NCBI GenBank assembly: GCA_003224905.1
Contig: QIAA01000168.1
Span: 1 to 52,334, forward strand
From: Acidobacteriota bacterium
Lineage (GTDB): Bacteria > Acidobacteriota > Terriglobia > Terriglobales > Acidobacteriaceae
Reading direction: 5' to 3'
DNA length: 52,334 bases
Shown here: one piece after another, positions 1 to 9,034 of the stretch
How positions within the stretch are numbered: position 1 is the first letter of the stretch
Layout: each line of letters starts with the position of its first letter
Program-made: the position numbers and the translations under genes
Notes under the pieces: generated by a model
What the model was told of the DNA's origin: nothing
The model's input: the letters and a program-made list of their open reading frames with translations, nothing else
Databases searched by the model: none

Positions 1-477
1 GGCTAGTCGCCAGTGTCTCGCCGTCAGTCGCGACCACAGATCGAGGGGCAAAGTTTCGATGTCCGGCAGTCCGGGGCGAAGCGGGCGGATTGGCTTGGCA
101 ACGCGCTGTAGCGCGTAAGGTGCCGTGCGGCGTGCAATTCGCGGCTTGCGACGGAGACTTGGCACTGGATACTGCTCCGCGACGAACGCAAGTGCCGGCA
201 CATCGCGAGGGATTTGAGAAGAAACTCTGGTGCCGGAACCGACCCTGCCCTGTAGATACCCTTCAAAGATCAGTTGTCCAAAAGCGTCAAGCACCGTCGT
301 TCGCGCGAGGCGCAGCTCGTTAGCCAGCGAGCGCGTTGAGGGCAAGTGCGCCCCCGGCTTCAGCCGGCCGGAAATAATCAAGTGACGGATAGCGAGATAC
401 ACCTGCCGTTGTAGAGGCACTGCACTGGCTCGATCCACGGCAATCTCGAGGAGCACTACGCGAGATTTCTTTGCCAC
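1..477 (-). CDS. MocR/PdxR-type GntR regulator, N-terminal part (runs off the window)
   Basis: Reading the minus strand from GTG at 477 gives an uninterrupted frame to the window edge. It contains a GntR winged helix: PLQRQVYLAIRHLIISGRLKPG, then LPSTRSLANELRLARTTV (recognition helix) and EGYLQGRVGSGTRV. After a linker comes RPGLPDIETLPLDLW, which resembles the start of the aminotransferase-like domain of MocR regulators. These proteins use a PLP-bound class I aminotransferase fold as effector domain and normally have about 450-500 residues, so roughly two thirds lies outside the window. The GTG start is preceded by GGAG seven bases upstream, and an in-frame stop lies further up with no ATG between. 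It diverges from the DoxX/nitroreductase pair, a common arrangement for a MocR regulator and its target. The effector is unknown. Confidence 0.85.
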   Translation of the reverse strand, partial: MAKKSRVVLLEIAVDRASAVPLQRQVYLAIRHLIISGRLKPGAHLPSTRSLANELRLARTTVLDAFGQLIFEGYLQGRVGSGTRVSSQIPRDVPALAFVAEQYPVPSLRRKPRIARRTAPYALQRVAKPIRPLRPGLPDIETLPLDLWSRLTARHWRLA

Positions 478-579
478 AAGCCGACTCCGACGCTCAGGCT
501 GTTCGACTACTAAATGGTATCCCACTAGGGCCGTAAATGGCGCTGGTTAGGATGCCACTTCATTCGTCACAATTGTGGC
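478..579. promoter_or_regulatory. Divergent promoter region between mocR-like gene and doxX-like gene
   Basis: The 102-bp gap between two divergent genes contains a perfect 10-bp palindrome CACAATTGTG at 568-577, directly in front of the GTG of the DoxX gene. A TAGGAT box at 548-553 could be its -10. No Shine-Dalgarno sequence is visible before the GTG at 580, so a short-leader or leaderless transcript is possible. MocR regulators usually bind direct repeats in such gaps; none is obvious here, so the palindrome's role is uncertain. Confidence 0.35.
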
Positions 580-1023
580 GTGGAATCTGAGCATGTTGAA
601 CGCTTCGCGAATCTTTCGGCACGAACCGATGTAGCCCTGCTCGCGCTCAGAATCGCAAGTGGTCTAGCGTTCTTCTATCACGGTGCAGCCATTCTGTTCG
701 GCATGTTCGGTGGGCCTGGTCCCGAGTGTTTCGCAATCGATCATCGCTTTCCAGTTGCGCTCGGCTATCTCATTGGGCTGGCGCAAGTCGCATCCGCAAT
801 CGCCATGCTCGTGGGTGCTTTTGTCCGACTCGCAGCGGTTGCTCTGATCGTCGTCATGCTAGGAGCGATCTTCTTGGTGCATCTTCCACACGGCTTCGAT
901 GTGTCGAATGGCGGAGTTGAGTACGCACTTGCGCAATTGCTGATTGCTTTCGCGTTGCTATTGATGGGAGCGGGGTCGTATTCAGTCGCATCGCAGCTTC
1001 CCGCCCCATTGAAGGGACTCTGA
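580..1023 (+). CDS. DoxX family membrane protein
   Basis: A 147-residue protein with four hydrophobic segments (about residues 18-40, 58-78, 82-100 and 112-132). The N-terminal LRIASGLAFFYHGAAILFGMFGGPG matches DoxX/quinol-oxidase-subunit-like proteins, in which helix 1 is followed by a Gly-rich HG..K/ILFG stretch. The family is found in inner membranes and is often linked to redox or thiol metabolism, but its biochemical role is not settled. It lies 6 bp upstream of a nitroreductase gene, so the two probably form a bicistronic unit under the divergent MocR-type regulator. GTG at 580 is the only reasonable start after the upstream stop; no Shine-Dalgarno sequence is evident. Length is normal for the family. 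Confidence 0.85.
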   Translation: MESEHVERFANLSARTDVALLALRIASGLAFFYHGAAILFGMFGGPGPECFAIDHRFPVALGYLIGLAQVASAIAMLVGAFVRLAAVALIVVMLGAIFLVHLPHGFDVSNGGVEYALAQLLIAFALLLMGAGSYSVASQLPAPLKGL

Positions 1024-1029
1024 TACCTC

Positions 1030-1506
1030 ATGGCACGCCGCATCCGTCGTGAAATACCGCTGTCGGAGCTTGTGCGCGACCGCAGAGCAACCGACAACTT
1101 TTCATCGGAACCTGTTCTGGACAGCGATTTGCAACAAATCCTGCATGCTGCTCTTGAGGCGCCGAGCGGTTACAACCTCCAGCCCTGGCGATTCGTCGTG
1201 CTCCGGGACTCAACCCAACGAAAGAAGCTGCGAATCGCGGCGTTGGACCAACAGAAGGTCGAAGAGGCACCGGTAGTGATTGTGGCCTGCGGAGACACAC
1301 TCGGTTGGCGGGAGGACCTCGAAGAGGTCATTCGCTTGGGCCAGGAGCACGGCATTGGCGGTGATGCGTGGGCTCAAAGAAAGCGGAAGAATGTTACAGC
1401 GGACCTCGGTTCACATCCTAACATATCCATGTGGGTGGCAAAGCAGACGATGATCGCCGCAACCACAATGATGTGGATGGCAGAAGCCCTCGGTTACAAT
1501 AGATAG
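1030..1506 (+). pseudogene. Nitroreductase family protein, C-terminally truncated
   Basis: The 158 residues start as a standard FMN-dependent nitroreductase: RRATDNFSSEPVLDSDLQQ, then AALEAPSGYNLQPWRFVVL (FMN/substrate loop, residues about 40-58), and later MIAATTMMWMAEALGYN, the helix that normally precedes the TAPM(E)GF segment. The frame then ends at TAG only two codons after ALGYN, so about 35-45 C-terminal residues, including the end of the FMN site and the dimer arm, are missing. From about 1498 the DNA is instead the antisense of an integrase gene, so the truncation comes from a recombination joint and not from a point mutation. It follows the DoxX gene by 6 bp. The product is probably non-functional. 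Confidence 0.8.
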
Positions 1507-1665
1507 GCTTGATAGGTGCGAAGTTGGTTGGGGCCGAGCTTGTCGGGAGACTTGCCGAAATACTTAGCGAACTCAGTCACCACACGCAAGTAATTACGCG
1601 TGGTGATGGCGGAATAGTTGCGACGCTGGAGCTCTTCCAGCATCATTTTCCGTAAAACGGGTCAC
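1498..1665 (-). pseudogene. Tyrosine site-specific integrase, N-terminal fragment
   Basis: On the minus strand, LEELQRRNYSAITTRNYL followed by VVTEFAKYFGKSPDKLGPNQLRTYQAYLL matches the SAM-like core-binding domain of tyrosine recombinases of the XerC/IS-associated integrase group. The frame opens at ATG 1646 or 1643. A GTG at 1665 has a strong GGAAAGGAGA ribosome site, but it is out of frame by one base with the rest, so the start appears frameshifted as well. The sequence stops where the nitroreductase begins, and no catalytic domain is present. It is the scar of a mobile element that removed the 3' end of the nitroreductase gene. Confidence 0.75.
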
Positions 1666-1867
1666 AGGAATCTCCTTTCCCTATGACCCACACTATGTCA
1701 GCTTCCTCAAACCTCTCGGCTCACCACGCGGTAGCGTCCGCCGCGCCAGCGGCTTAGTACTCGTCGGCCATCCGTAAGTTATCCCAACCGGCAGCTTGGC
1801 GAGTGCAGTTGTTGCCGAGAGGAGTGGGTCGGAAGGCTTTGTGACCGGTGGTACGAATCACATGCTC

Positions 1868-2217
1868 CTAAGCAATTTTAGAGAACGCTTTGACAGCTTG
1901 ATCTACGCTCTCGTGCAATTCGATCACTCAAGCAACTTCGCCAGTCGAAACAGGTCCGTTATGACCGGGTTAGCCGCCGCAAACCTCACTTTTCCGCCAC
2001 GGTTTCTCACTGAAGTATGGATACCCACCAGGACACCCAGTCCTTCGCTATCGACATAGCTGACAGTGTCAAGGTTTACGACTACTGCACTTGTAGTCGA
2101 AACGAGCTGTTTCACAGCTTCCTTGACGGAATCCAAGTCCTCACCCGAAACCATACGACCAGTGCAGTCCAAAATGAGGATTTGATCTATGGTACGAGGG
2201 TTGATTTCAAGTTCCAT
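1868..2217 (-). pseudogene. STAS-domain anti-sigma factor antagonist, C-terminus frameshifted
   Basis: From ATG 2217 (GGTGGGG three bases upstream) the protein reads MELEINPRTIDQILILDCTGRM, and then VVVNLDTVSYVDSEGLGVLVG. The latter is the STAS signature with the conserved phosphorylatable Ser in DSEGLG. It ends at TGA 1924-1926 after 97 residues, about 20 short of the normal 110-120. In the -1 frame the sequence goes on as VIELHESVDQAVKAFSKIA and stops at 1868-1870, exactly the helix expected for SpoIIAA-like proteins (LLEVIELHESVDQA). One G appears lost in GAG(G)TG. Such proteins are switched by an anti-sigma/serine kinase; no partner lies nearby. A sequencing error is the main alternative to a real frameshift. 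Confidence 0.8.
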
Positions 2218-2625
2218 TGACCCCACCTTCGAGCGGATCGGCAAGCTGGACGTAGGCGGAAAAGAGAATTGCCACGGATTCTCCATAGAGTATTCCGGTG
2301 TGTCAAGCGAATGCCGAAAAGTTGGGCAAAAAGTGTTTCCTTTCGGCACAATTCGCGTCCGCAAGGCTAAAAGTTAACCGGAACACGTTTTTAGGTTGCG
2401 AACAAACCTTCGGAAAGAATTTCGGCACTCCCGAGCCGGGACCGCGACAAGACAAGAGTTCTAAAATCGTCTCCTAGGGCGCGCCATCTTCTCAGTTACT
2501 TACCGGATGTTCCCTCGGTTTGGTCCTCCACCAATTTTCAATTCGCAGAGTCCGATCCCACCCACTCATTTAGAAATACCCACCCGTCGAGACGGAAGCC
2601 AGGCCGTTGAGAGTTCAGTTTCAGA
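2218..2625. other. Intergenic region without a recognisable gene
   Basis: About 400 bp lie between the start of the STAS gene and the stop of the small basic protein gene. The open frames here have no protein-like character or ribosome site. I see no tRNA-like or clear terminator structure. Confidence 0.4.
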
Positions 2626-2811
2626 CTATCTCCTACTCTTCTTCTTACGCGGGCGACCGCCCTTCCGACCATTGTCCCTTGCAGCCCTCGCTTTGGCTGC
2701 TGATCGCGCCCGCCCCCCTTTTGTCCCGCCGGTCCTACCCCAGTTTCTAAACATCTCTATAACCGCTTTAGGAAGCAGTGCTCGAAGAGTGCTGTTGCGG
2801 CGTTTTGCCAT
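2626..2811 (-). CDS. Small, very basic hypothetical protein
   Basis: The 61 residues are dominated by Lys, Arg, Gly and Ala: a short hydrophobic N-terminal half (ALLPKAVIEMFRNWG), then RTGGTKGGRARSAAKARAA and a Lys/Arg-rich tail. The GGxKGGxAR pattern resembles small acidobacterial proteins of unknown function that look like nucleic-acid-binding tails. A TAGAAT box lies 10 bases before the ATG, and the only purine run (GGGA) touches the start codon, so translation would have to be nearly leaderless. The gene points away from the twin palindromes at 2851 and 2904. The pattern could also be composition bias in a non-coding frame. Confidence 0.4.
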   Translation of the reverse strand: MAKRRNSTLRALLPKAVIEMFRNWGRTGGTKGGRARSAAKARAARDNGRKGGRPRKKKSRR

Positions 2812-2850
2812 TCCCAGCGGATTCTAGCACGGTACTTTCACGTTTCCATA

Positions 2851-2870
2851 ACCCAAACCCCACATTGGGT
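2851..2870. promoter_or_regulatory. Palindromic operator-like site 1
   Basis: ACCCAA-N8-TTGGGT, a perfect 6-bp inverted repeat with an 8-bp centre. It is 18/20 identical to the site at 2904-2923, which starts 53 bp (about five helical turns) further on. An extra half-site TGGGTT follows at 2874-2879. This looks like a dimeric repressor site; the regulator is unknown. Confidence 0.5.
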
Positions 2871-2899
2871 TACTGGGTTGATACTGGTCCTTCGTGCCT

Positions 2900-2928
2900 T
2901 TAAACCCAAACCCTACTTTGGGTATAGT
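2900..2928 (+). promoter_or_regulatory. Putative promoter with operator-like site 2 in the spacer
   Basis: TTAAAC (2900-2905) and TATAGT (2923-2928) are separated by 17 bp and form a plausible sigma-70 promoter for the small gene at 2975. The second palindrome, ACCCAA-N8-TTGGGT at 2904-2923, fills the spacer almost exactly. That is a classical position for a repressor that excludes RNA polymerase. Confidence 0.45.
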
Positions 2929-2974
2929 GGATCATGTCAGGGCTGGGAACACTACTAGCAGAAAGGGTAAGCAG

Positions 2975-3202
2975 ATGAAAGCAGCAAGCTTCAGCAAACT
3001 GAGGATAACTATGTTCATGGCACTAATTTGCATTCATTCCGAGACGTTCATTCGGACCTCGGGCAATCGGCTATATACCGAGTGTGCAGCCTGCGGTCAT
3101 GAGTCGGTTGGCATTGAAACAGGGGCATTTCAGTACCATCCTGATGTCTATTCGAGGTTGCAGCACACGGAGCGGTTCGGCAAGGCTTGCTTGGCGGGAT
3201 GA
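2975..3202 (+). CDS. Small hypothetical protein with a possible CxxC zinc knuckle
   Basis: ATG 2975 is preceded by AAAGGG (ribosome site) and by the promoter at 2900-2928. The 75-residue product begins MKAASFSKLRITMFMALICIH and carries C-x2-C in LYTECAACGHESVGIE, together with an upstream Cys-x-His (CIHSE). This C-H...C-x2-C layout fits a small zinc ribbon. Similar short CxxC proteins are widespread in acidobacteria, but I cannot assign a function. The regulated-looking promoter is the best argument that it is real. The longer frame from 2894 would start inside the operator and is unlikely. Confidence 0.45.
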   Translation: MKAASFSKLRITMFMALICIHSETFIRTSGNRLYTECAACGHESVGIETGAFQYHPDVYSRLQHTERFGKACLAG

Positions 3203-3256
3203 AAGCTGGGAGCTGGCACCGGAGCCCACCCGCATTCGAGGCTGTTCCCGCAGGCT

Positions 3257-6187
3257 TCAGCGCAGGTTCCCGTACTCGGCCTTGGCTTGCTTCAGAATGG
3301 GAATGTCGGGGTCGGCGTCTTTCCAGAGGGTGAAGAAATCTTGATACGTGGTACGAGCCTTGGCAGTGTCGCCGGAGAGAACGTATGCCCGGGCGAGGCC
3401 GACATGGGCGAGCGCACCTAGCGGGAAGTTAATCACGATGCCGCGGTGGTCGAGAAATCTCTGAAATTCTGTAGCCGCGGCACTGCCGTTGTGAGCCAAC
3501 AGCTGCGCTTGTCCCCGGATGTAAGCTGGATACAGAGTCCCTAGCTGCAATTGTGGCGGCTTGCCTAATTCGTAGGGGGCAGCAGCTTCCAGAGATACTA
3601 GGGCTTGGGCGAAATTGTTGGTATTCAGTGCGATTGCCGCCTTAACAGTTGGCAGCCAGTAGACCTTCAGCACCGTCTGCGATGGGTAGCTCTTCTCCAG
3701 TTCTTGGACAATCGCCTTGGCCCGAGCGGTTTCGCTGATTCGCGCCAGAGTGAGAGCAGCAAACAGTTTCACATCGCGACCCGGAGCCAGCGTCAAAGCC
3801 GCCGCGACATCCTCCTTCGCAGCTGTTGTGTTGCCAAACTCGGCCTCCCGCAAAGCAGCGTTCACTTGCCAAAGTGCGGCAGTCTCTTTCGAGTCGGCAC
3901 GAATGGCCGCGTCCACCGCACGTCGGGAGAAATCTCGTGCTTTCCCGAGCTTCCCGTAGTATGCCTCGGTATCGGATTGCCAGGAGAGCAGAAGATCTTC
4001 GATTCCGGGCTTGCCCGCAGCCCAAACCACTTGCCGCTCCATTTCTGCGGCATCGCCCTTAAGAAAGGCCAGTTGATAGATTCCCCAATGCAGGAGATCA
4101 CCCTCGAGTTTGCGCTCCTGCGCCTGCTCAATCTCCTTGTTGGCGGCATCCAGACGATTGAGGGCAAGATAGTCGCCCACGAGGTTGCTATGACCAATGA
4201 TGCTTGGCTCCAGCCGCAAGCCCTCCTGGGTTTCAGTCACAGACTTCTCGTACTGCCCAAGTTGGGCGTAAATGTCACCCAAGTTGTTGCGAGGCACCAT
4301 GTCCTGCGGATAGCTCTTAGCCCATAACTCGTAGACTTGGCTGGCCTGCTCCAATTCCCCGGTCACGTAGGAGTAGTACAAGGACGCGACACGGTATTTT
4401 TCCCGTTCGCTCACTCGGTCGCGCAGCTCATAGGCTTTCTTGATATTTTCCGCGGACAAGCTAGGCTGTCCAAGATTGACATATACGACACCTAGAGCGG
4501 CGTAGGCGACCGCGAAATTGGGGTCGAGTTCAATAGCGCGTTTAAAGAAAGGAATAGCCTCAGCGTTTCCTTTTGTGCGGAAGGTCGTTATACCCATGCT
4601 GAAGGCTTTCAGTGCCTCCAGCGATGTTGTCGTCGCCTCAACCGGAACGTCAAACCTCCTGACAGAGGCAATCGATTCCCCGAGTTTATTTCGCAGACTG
4701 GCCGCCGCCTTCCCCAGTGTTTTCAGCACCTCCTGCTTGCTCGCAGCCTCTTCCTGTTCCTTGGCCAGCGTGTCTCCGGTGCTGCAACCGATTGCGTCCA
4801 CACCAATCACGTACTGCCCGCCTAAGTTGGAAATTGAACCTAATAGCATTGCCTTGCTGCCCGTCCGGACGCAGAGTTCTCTGGCGACATCCTGAGTTAT
4901 GCGGTCACTGGGTTGGCGGCCCATGAGGCGCAGGGTTTCACCCACCTTGCGGTCAGAAAGAATGTTGAGGAAAGGAGATTGTCCGAGTTGCACGGCCAAC
5001 GCCTGCTTCAGTGCGTCGTCAAAAACGGCATCACCCGTCTTGTTCTCGAAGTCGGCCAACACAATCATGTCTTTTTCTGTTAGCGGTGTTGATGGACGCG
5101 CCCAGAAGTAGATACCACTGACGATCAGCCCCGCAACCACGACTGCGGCAGCGGGAACCAGAATCTTCCATCGGCGGCTGGGCATTTGCTCCGCGGAAAT
5201 AGTGTGTCCGGAAAAAGCCGCTGCTTTTTGTTCACCGCTCAAAGGCTTGCGAGTCACGGAAGTAGCCGCTACAGCTTGCATCTCGCGCTCCTGCTCTATT
5301 GCAGGAGACATCGCTGTCCGGCTCGACTCCGACTCCCGCTTCAGACGCGTCAGATCGGCTCGCATTTCGGAGGCCACCTGGTAGCGTAAGTCCCGATCTT
5401 TCTCCAGAGCCTTGCCCACAATTCGCTCCAGCTCTGGAGGCAGGTCCGGATTCAGGCGCACCAGAGCTACCGGGCTATTGTGCAGAATCGAATCAAACAA
5501 GTCGGTCGGCGTGGTTCCCCGGAACGGCAGCTTGCCAGTAGCCATCTCATACAACACAGCGCCAAAGGAGAACAGATCCGTGCGCGCATCCAGTTCCTTG
5601 CCCCTTGCCTGCTCGGGCGACATGTACGCGGCGGTGCCGACCGCCGTTCCGGGGCTGGTGAGATGCTCTTCTATCGCCCCGGTCTGCGTAGCTTCGACCG
5701 AGGGTTTGGCCCGCGACGGCGCCACCTTGGCGAGTCCGAAATCGAGAATTTTGGCGTGCCCTCGGTCGGTCACGAAGATGTTTGCAGGTTTAATATCACG
5801 GTGAATGATGCCCTTCGCGTGAGCTGCATCGAGCGCGTCGGCAATCTCCACTCCTAGTACGAGAATCATCTCCAGCTCGAGAGGGTTGCTGCCGATCCTG
5901 TGCTTTAGGGTCTGACCATCCAAGAACTCCATCGCAATAAATGGATGCCCCTCGTGCTCACCGATGTCATGAATCGTGCAGATATTGGGATGATTCAGGG
6001 CGGAAGTTGCCTTAGCTTCACGCCGGAAACGCTCAAGGGCTTGGCGATCCTGGGCTACATCTTCGGGCAGGAATTTTAGGGCGACAAAACGCTCGAGCCG
6101 AGTGTCCTCGGCCTTATAGACCACGCCCATGCCCCCGCCACCGAGCTTCTCAAGAATGCGGTAATGGGAGATCGTCTGGCCAATCAC
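3257..6187 (-). CDS. Membrane Ser/Thr protein kinase with C-terminal TPR sensor region
   Basis: A 976-residue protein with a complete eukaryote-type kinase domain at about 9-280: glycine loop [10 protein letters not shown] (15-24), ATP lysine K38 in VALKF, catalytic loop HRDIKPAN with D131, DFG at 149-151, and SPEQARG in the activation/P+1 region. A Ser/Thr-rich juxtamembrane stretch leads to one transmembrane helix at about 341-362. Residues about 370-520 form an alpha/beta domain ([20 protein letters not shown]), and from about 550 to the end there are TPR-like helical repeats ([30 protein letters not shown]). PknB-like kinases with extracytoplasmic TPRs are very abundant in Acidobacteriota. 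The gene stands alone, antisense to its neighbours, and its ligand cannot be predicted. Confidence 0.93.
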   Translation of the reverse strand: MIGQTISHYRILEKLGGGGMGVVYKAEDTRLERFVALKFLPEDVAQDRQALERFRREAKATSALNHPNICTIHDIGEHEGHPFIAMEFLDGQTLKHRIGSNPLELEMILVLGVEIADALDAAHAKGIIHRDIKPANIFVTDRGHAKILDFGLAKVAPSRAKPSVEATQTGAIEEHLTSPGTAVGTAAYMSPEQARGKELDARTDLFSFGAVLYEMATGKLPFRGTTPTDLFDSILHNSPVALVRLNPDLPPELERIVGKALEKDRDLRYQVASEMRADLTRLKRESESSRTAMSPAIEQEREMQAVAATSVTRKPLSGEQKAAAFSGHTISAEQMPSRRWKILVPAAAVVVAGLIVSGIYFWARPSTPLTEKDMIVLADFENKTGDAVFDDALKQALAVQLGQSPFLNILSDRKVGETLRLMGRQPSDRITQDVARELCVRTGSKAMLLGSISNLGGQYVIGVDAIGCSTGDTLAKEQEEAASKQEVLKTLGKAAASLRNKLGESIASVRRFDVPVEATTTSLEALKAFSMGITTFRTKGNAEAIPFFKRAIELDPNFAVAYAALGVVYVNLGQPSLSAENIKKAYELRDRVSEREKYRVASLYYSYVTGELEQASQVYELWAKSYPQDMVPRNNLGDIYAQLGQYEKSVTETQEGLRLEPSIIGHSNLVGDYLALNRLDAANKEIEQAQERKLEGDLLHWGIYQLAFLKGDAAEMERQVVWAAGKPGIEDLLLSWQSDTEAYYGKLGKARDFSRRAVDAAIRADSKETAALWQVNAALREAEFGNTTAAKEDVAAALTLAPGRDVKLFAALTLARISETARAKAIVQELEKSYPSQTVLKVYWLPTVKAAIALNTNNFAQALVSLEAAAPYELGKPPQLQLGTLYPAYIRGQAQLLAHNGSAAATEFQRFLDHRGIVINFPLGALAHVGLARAYVLSGDTAKARTTYQDFFTLWKDADPDIPILKQAKAEYGNLR

Positions 6188-7055
6188 TGCAGTGGCCTCG
6201 CCAGTTTATTGGACGAGATAGTAGGCCGGAGCCACATGCAAGTCAATTCATTAGGATTTGCTCCGCGAGAGGTTCTGCGCAATGCACCCTTTGGCCGAAT
6301 CGCATTGGCCAACACCGATTTGGCCGGAGCAATGGACCACCGCTATTCCATCCTCGAAGCACAACGCGCTGTGGGACAGCTGCTCGACCAAGTATTAGCG
6401 GCATAGTGAAAGGTCGGTGGGCTTCTCTCTTCCACCAACATTCGTATTGTGATGCCAGCGTACAAGAGAACTTATGCCGTTTCTCGAATACAGGGTTTAC
6501 AGAAAGTCCCTACTCTAGGTAAGGACGCTACGCCTAAAAGAAAGGATGCTAGCTGTCGAGGGCACATCGATGACCCGGTTCATCTGCCTCGAGAGCCGCG
6601 AATGCCGCCAGCCAAAGCGTTCTCCGTGGTCCGATTTACCACCTCGCAATTGCGAGTTGTCGAGCGGTGGCGGGAGCTGACAGGCATGTTACTTCCGTGC
6701 TGTCCGACTCCAGTTCTTGCTTGCACACGTCAGGAGAATTCGGAATAGTTTGTTTACGCAAACTGGAAGTTTGCCCTAGATCATCTCGGGTTGGTTACTT
6801 GAGATGATACAGGCTCCGGCTGGGGGCTGGAGGTCCCGCAAGCTTCGAGGGATTCGGGCCGAGGGTCACGTAGTTGTTGATTTTGTGACCGGAGACCCGA
6901 GTGCCCTTTTGCAGATTCCTATGTAATCAATCTTATGCCGGCGACCTCAGCGGCGCTCTCCTCGCTGCTCCATCCCTTCGCCTAGCTCGCGCGGGGAAAC
7001 ACTCCCGAGCGCCAATTCTAAGTTCCCCAGCGTCCGAACACATTCGTAGTGGGAA
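6188..7055. other. Long intergenic region; one hairpin, doubtful ORFs
   Basis: No convincing gene lies in these 870 bp. Plus-strand open frames at 6164-6406 and 6449-6748 (99 codons) show no known domain. A perfect 8-bp inverted repeat, ATCATCTC at 6780-6787 and GAGATGAT at 6801-6808, encloses a 13-bp loop. It has no T-run, so it looks more like an operator or RNA hairpin than a terminator. The stretch may hold the promoter of the terminase module. Confidence 0.35.
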
Positions 7056-8357
7056 GTGGGGGGCGACGTGTCCTTAGGCGCATTACCTACAGCTCACGCT
7101 CACGGTGGCAGCCTCGGCATTACTGGACCCACTCCGCGCATTTTCTCTTCCTATCAAGATTTCGGCCCCGCGCAGATTCAAATCCTTTCCTCCAAGAAGC
7201 GTTTTGTCGCCGTATCGGCTGGTCGGCGATTTGGCAAGACCATGACTGGGCTCTACAGGGTGCTCTGCGATGTCTTGAGCGGACCCCAGCGCATCGGCTA
7301 TTACATCGGGCCCACCGAGCGACAAGCGGAGGAAATGGGCTGGCGCCCTCTGCTGGATATAGTGCCGGCACCGCTCATTCGCCGACTGCGGCATTCGGAG
7401 TTGCAGATCGAGCTAGTGAATGGCTCGCTTATCAAGTTGCACGGGCCGCAGTCTCTTCGCGGCCCTGGCTTGGACTTCGCGTTCCTCGACGAATTCGCCT
7501 ACATGCCGCCCGAGCTCTGGCCGGAAGTGGTCCGCCCCATGCTCGCCGACCGAGAGGGTGGCGCGCTGCTCGCGAGCACACCCCGCGGACTGAATCATTT
7601 CTATGATTTGTACCTGGAGGCCCAGACACGAGCCGACTGGGCAGCCTTTCGTTTTCCCACGAGCTCTGGCGGCTACGTCTCCGAAGCCGAATTAGAGCTT
7701 CTGCGCGCGACGATGGATCCGAAGCAGTTCGCGCAGGAGATTCTGGCCTCCTTCGAGCTGCAGTCGGGCCGTGTCTACCATGCCTTCTCACGCCACCTTA
7801 ACGTCACGGATGTCCCTCTGGTACACGGACCCAAGCTTCTCGTCGGGATGGACTTTAATGTGAATCCCATGACGGCAGTGATCACACAAAAAATCGGCGA
7901 CGAGTGCCACGTCTCGGATGAGATTGTTCTGCCCAACAGCAATACCTTCGAAATGATGGAGGAATTAGTCCGACGATACCCAGAACAGCATGGGGTGGTC
8001 TACCCCGATCCAAGTTGCACTGCCCGCAAGACCAGTGCCTCGGTTGGTGAGACCGATCACGCCATTATTCGGCGCAGCGGATGGGACGTATATCCGACCC
8101 AACAACATCCGATCGTCGACCGCATCAATAACGTGAATGCCATGTTTCAAAATGCAAACGGAAAACCCAGGTTGTTTATCGACCACAAGTGCAAAAATCT
8201 GATCCGCTCTTTGGAGAGCCTCACCTACAAAGAAGGCACCCACGTTCCCGATAAATCCAGTGGCCATGATCATATCGTCGATGCTCTCGGTTACTTGATC
8301 GTAGTGGTCTTTCCGATGGTTCGGCATGAAGTTACTTTTTCCCGGGTGCAAATTTGA
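7056..8357 (+). CDS. Phage-type terminase large subunit (orphan)
   Basis: A 433-residue protein with the two domains of TerL packaging motors. The ATPase domain has Walker A SAGRRFGKT (residues 54-62) and Walker B LDFAFLDEFA (139-148, D145/E146), followed by ASTPRG, which fits the coupling motif. The RNase H-like nuclease domain has GMDFNVNPM with D266, VYPDPS (second acidic site) and GHDHIVDALGY near the C-terminus (third Asp). All catalytic motifs are intact, so it could be active. No small terminase, portal, capsid or tail gene is nearby; instead three short genes follow on the same strand, the first overlapping by 4 bp. The GTG at 7056 is uncertain, since a GTG at 7068 is also possible. 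It is a domesticated or remnant phage gene. Confidence 0.88.
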   Translation: MGGDVSLGALPTAHAHGGSLGITGPTPRIFSSYQDFGPAQIQILSSKKRFVAVSAGRRFGKTMTGLYRVLCDVLSGPQRIGYYIGPTERQAEEMGWRPLLDIVPAPLIRRLRHSELQIELVNGSLIKLHGPQSLRGPGLDFAFLDEFAYMPPELWPEVVRPMLADREGGALLASTPRGLNHFYDLYLEAQTRADWAAFRFPTSSGGYVSEAELELLRATMDPKQFAQEILASFELQSGRVYHAFSRHLNVTDVPLVHGPKLLVGMDFNVNPMTAVITQKIGDECHVSDEIVLPNSNTFEMMEELVRRYPEQHGVVYPDPSCTARKTSASVGETDHAIIRRSGWDVYPTQQHPIVDRINNVNAMFQNANGKPRLFIDHKCKNLIRSLESLTYKEGTHVPDKSSGHDHIVDALGYLIVVVFPMVRHEVTFSRVQI

Positions 8358-8980
8358 TAGTTGATTCCAAGGCGCTACAACGAGATGGACAAAGTACTCA
8401 AGCCAGCTCGAACCCATCCCCACCCGACGTCGACCTTGAATTGCAAAAAGCTCTGCACGTCGCGCTGGAACTCTTGCTAATGCTGTGCCGCCTGGATGAC
8501 GATCCCCGCGAGTCTCCTCTGATTCGGCGGGACATTACCGCGCTCGCGCAATGGATGGATTTCCTCTGCCAACAGCGCGAGCGCACCGCTACTGACAATC
8601 TCGAGCAAAGATTTCATCTGGTGAAGTTCGGTGGACAGATGGTTTGTCAGCCATGCAGAAAGAGTGCAAAAGAGAACGCTCGCCGACCAGACAGCGCAAA
8701 ACACTCCGCCTCTCCTATCTGGAGTACGCAATTGGAATTTGTGCTCGCCTGCACCAACCGGGTTGGCATGGAGCTTTTCGCCCAATGCCGTGCTAGCAAC
8801 CATCTACGAAAATTTCCCGACTGCCTGAAGAGGCTTCGGAGCGCCCTGCTGGCGCTAGGGCGACAGTCGTCGAGTACGGAAGGAGCGCCGAATATTCAAA
8901 TTGAACACCGTTCGGGCGCCTGTGCGCTTTGTGGTCGACCACAGGCCGAGCTACTTTCGGAAGCTCTGAGTGAAAGCTGA
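8354..8980 (+). CDS. Hypothetical protein coupled to terminase gene
   Basis: This frame starts with TTG overlapping the terminase stop (TTGA), which suggests translational coupling. The 208 residues include an acidic, leucine-rich helical stretch (about 26-70), an Arg/Lys-rich middle and a C-terminal CALC pair (CALCGRPQA) that could bind metal together with an earlier CQPC. I do not recognise a family. The CxxC pairs recur in the next two genes, which favours a real cassette of zinc-binding proteins. The N-terminal boundary is weakly supported. Confidence 0.5.
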   Translation: MIVDSKALQRDGQSTQASSNPSPPDVDLELQKALHVALELLLMLCRLDDDPRESPLIRRDITALAQWMDFLCQQRERTATDNLEQRFHLVKFGGQMVCQPCRKSAKENARRPDSAKHSASPIWSTQLEFVLACTNRVGMELFAQCRASNHLRKFPDCLKRLRSALLALGRQSSSTEGAPNIQIEHRSGACALCGRPQAELLSEALSES

Positions 8981-9034
8981 TTGGGCGTGATGCTGGGGCG
9001 CATGCCATGGTCACTGTAAAAGTGGAACGGAATC

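Noticed and set aside
3605..4327. Long plus-strand open frame of 240 codons
   Set aside because: It lies fully inside and antisense to the kinase-TPR gene and shows no protein-like motifs.
6449..6748. Plus-strand open frame of 99 codons in the gap before the terminase
   Set aside because: No recognisable domain and no clear ribosome site; kept only as a remark on the intergenic region.
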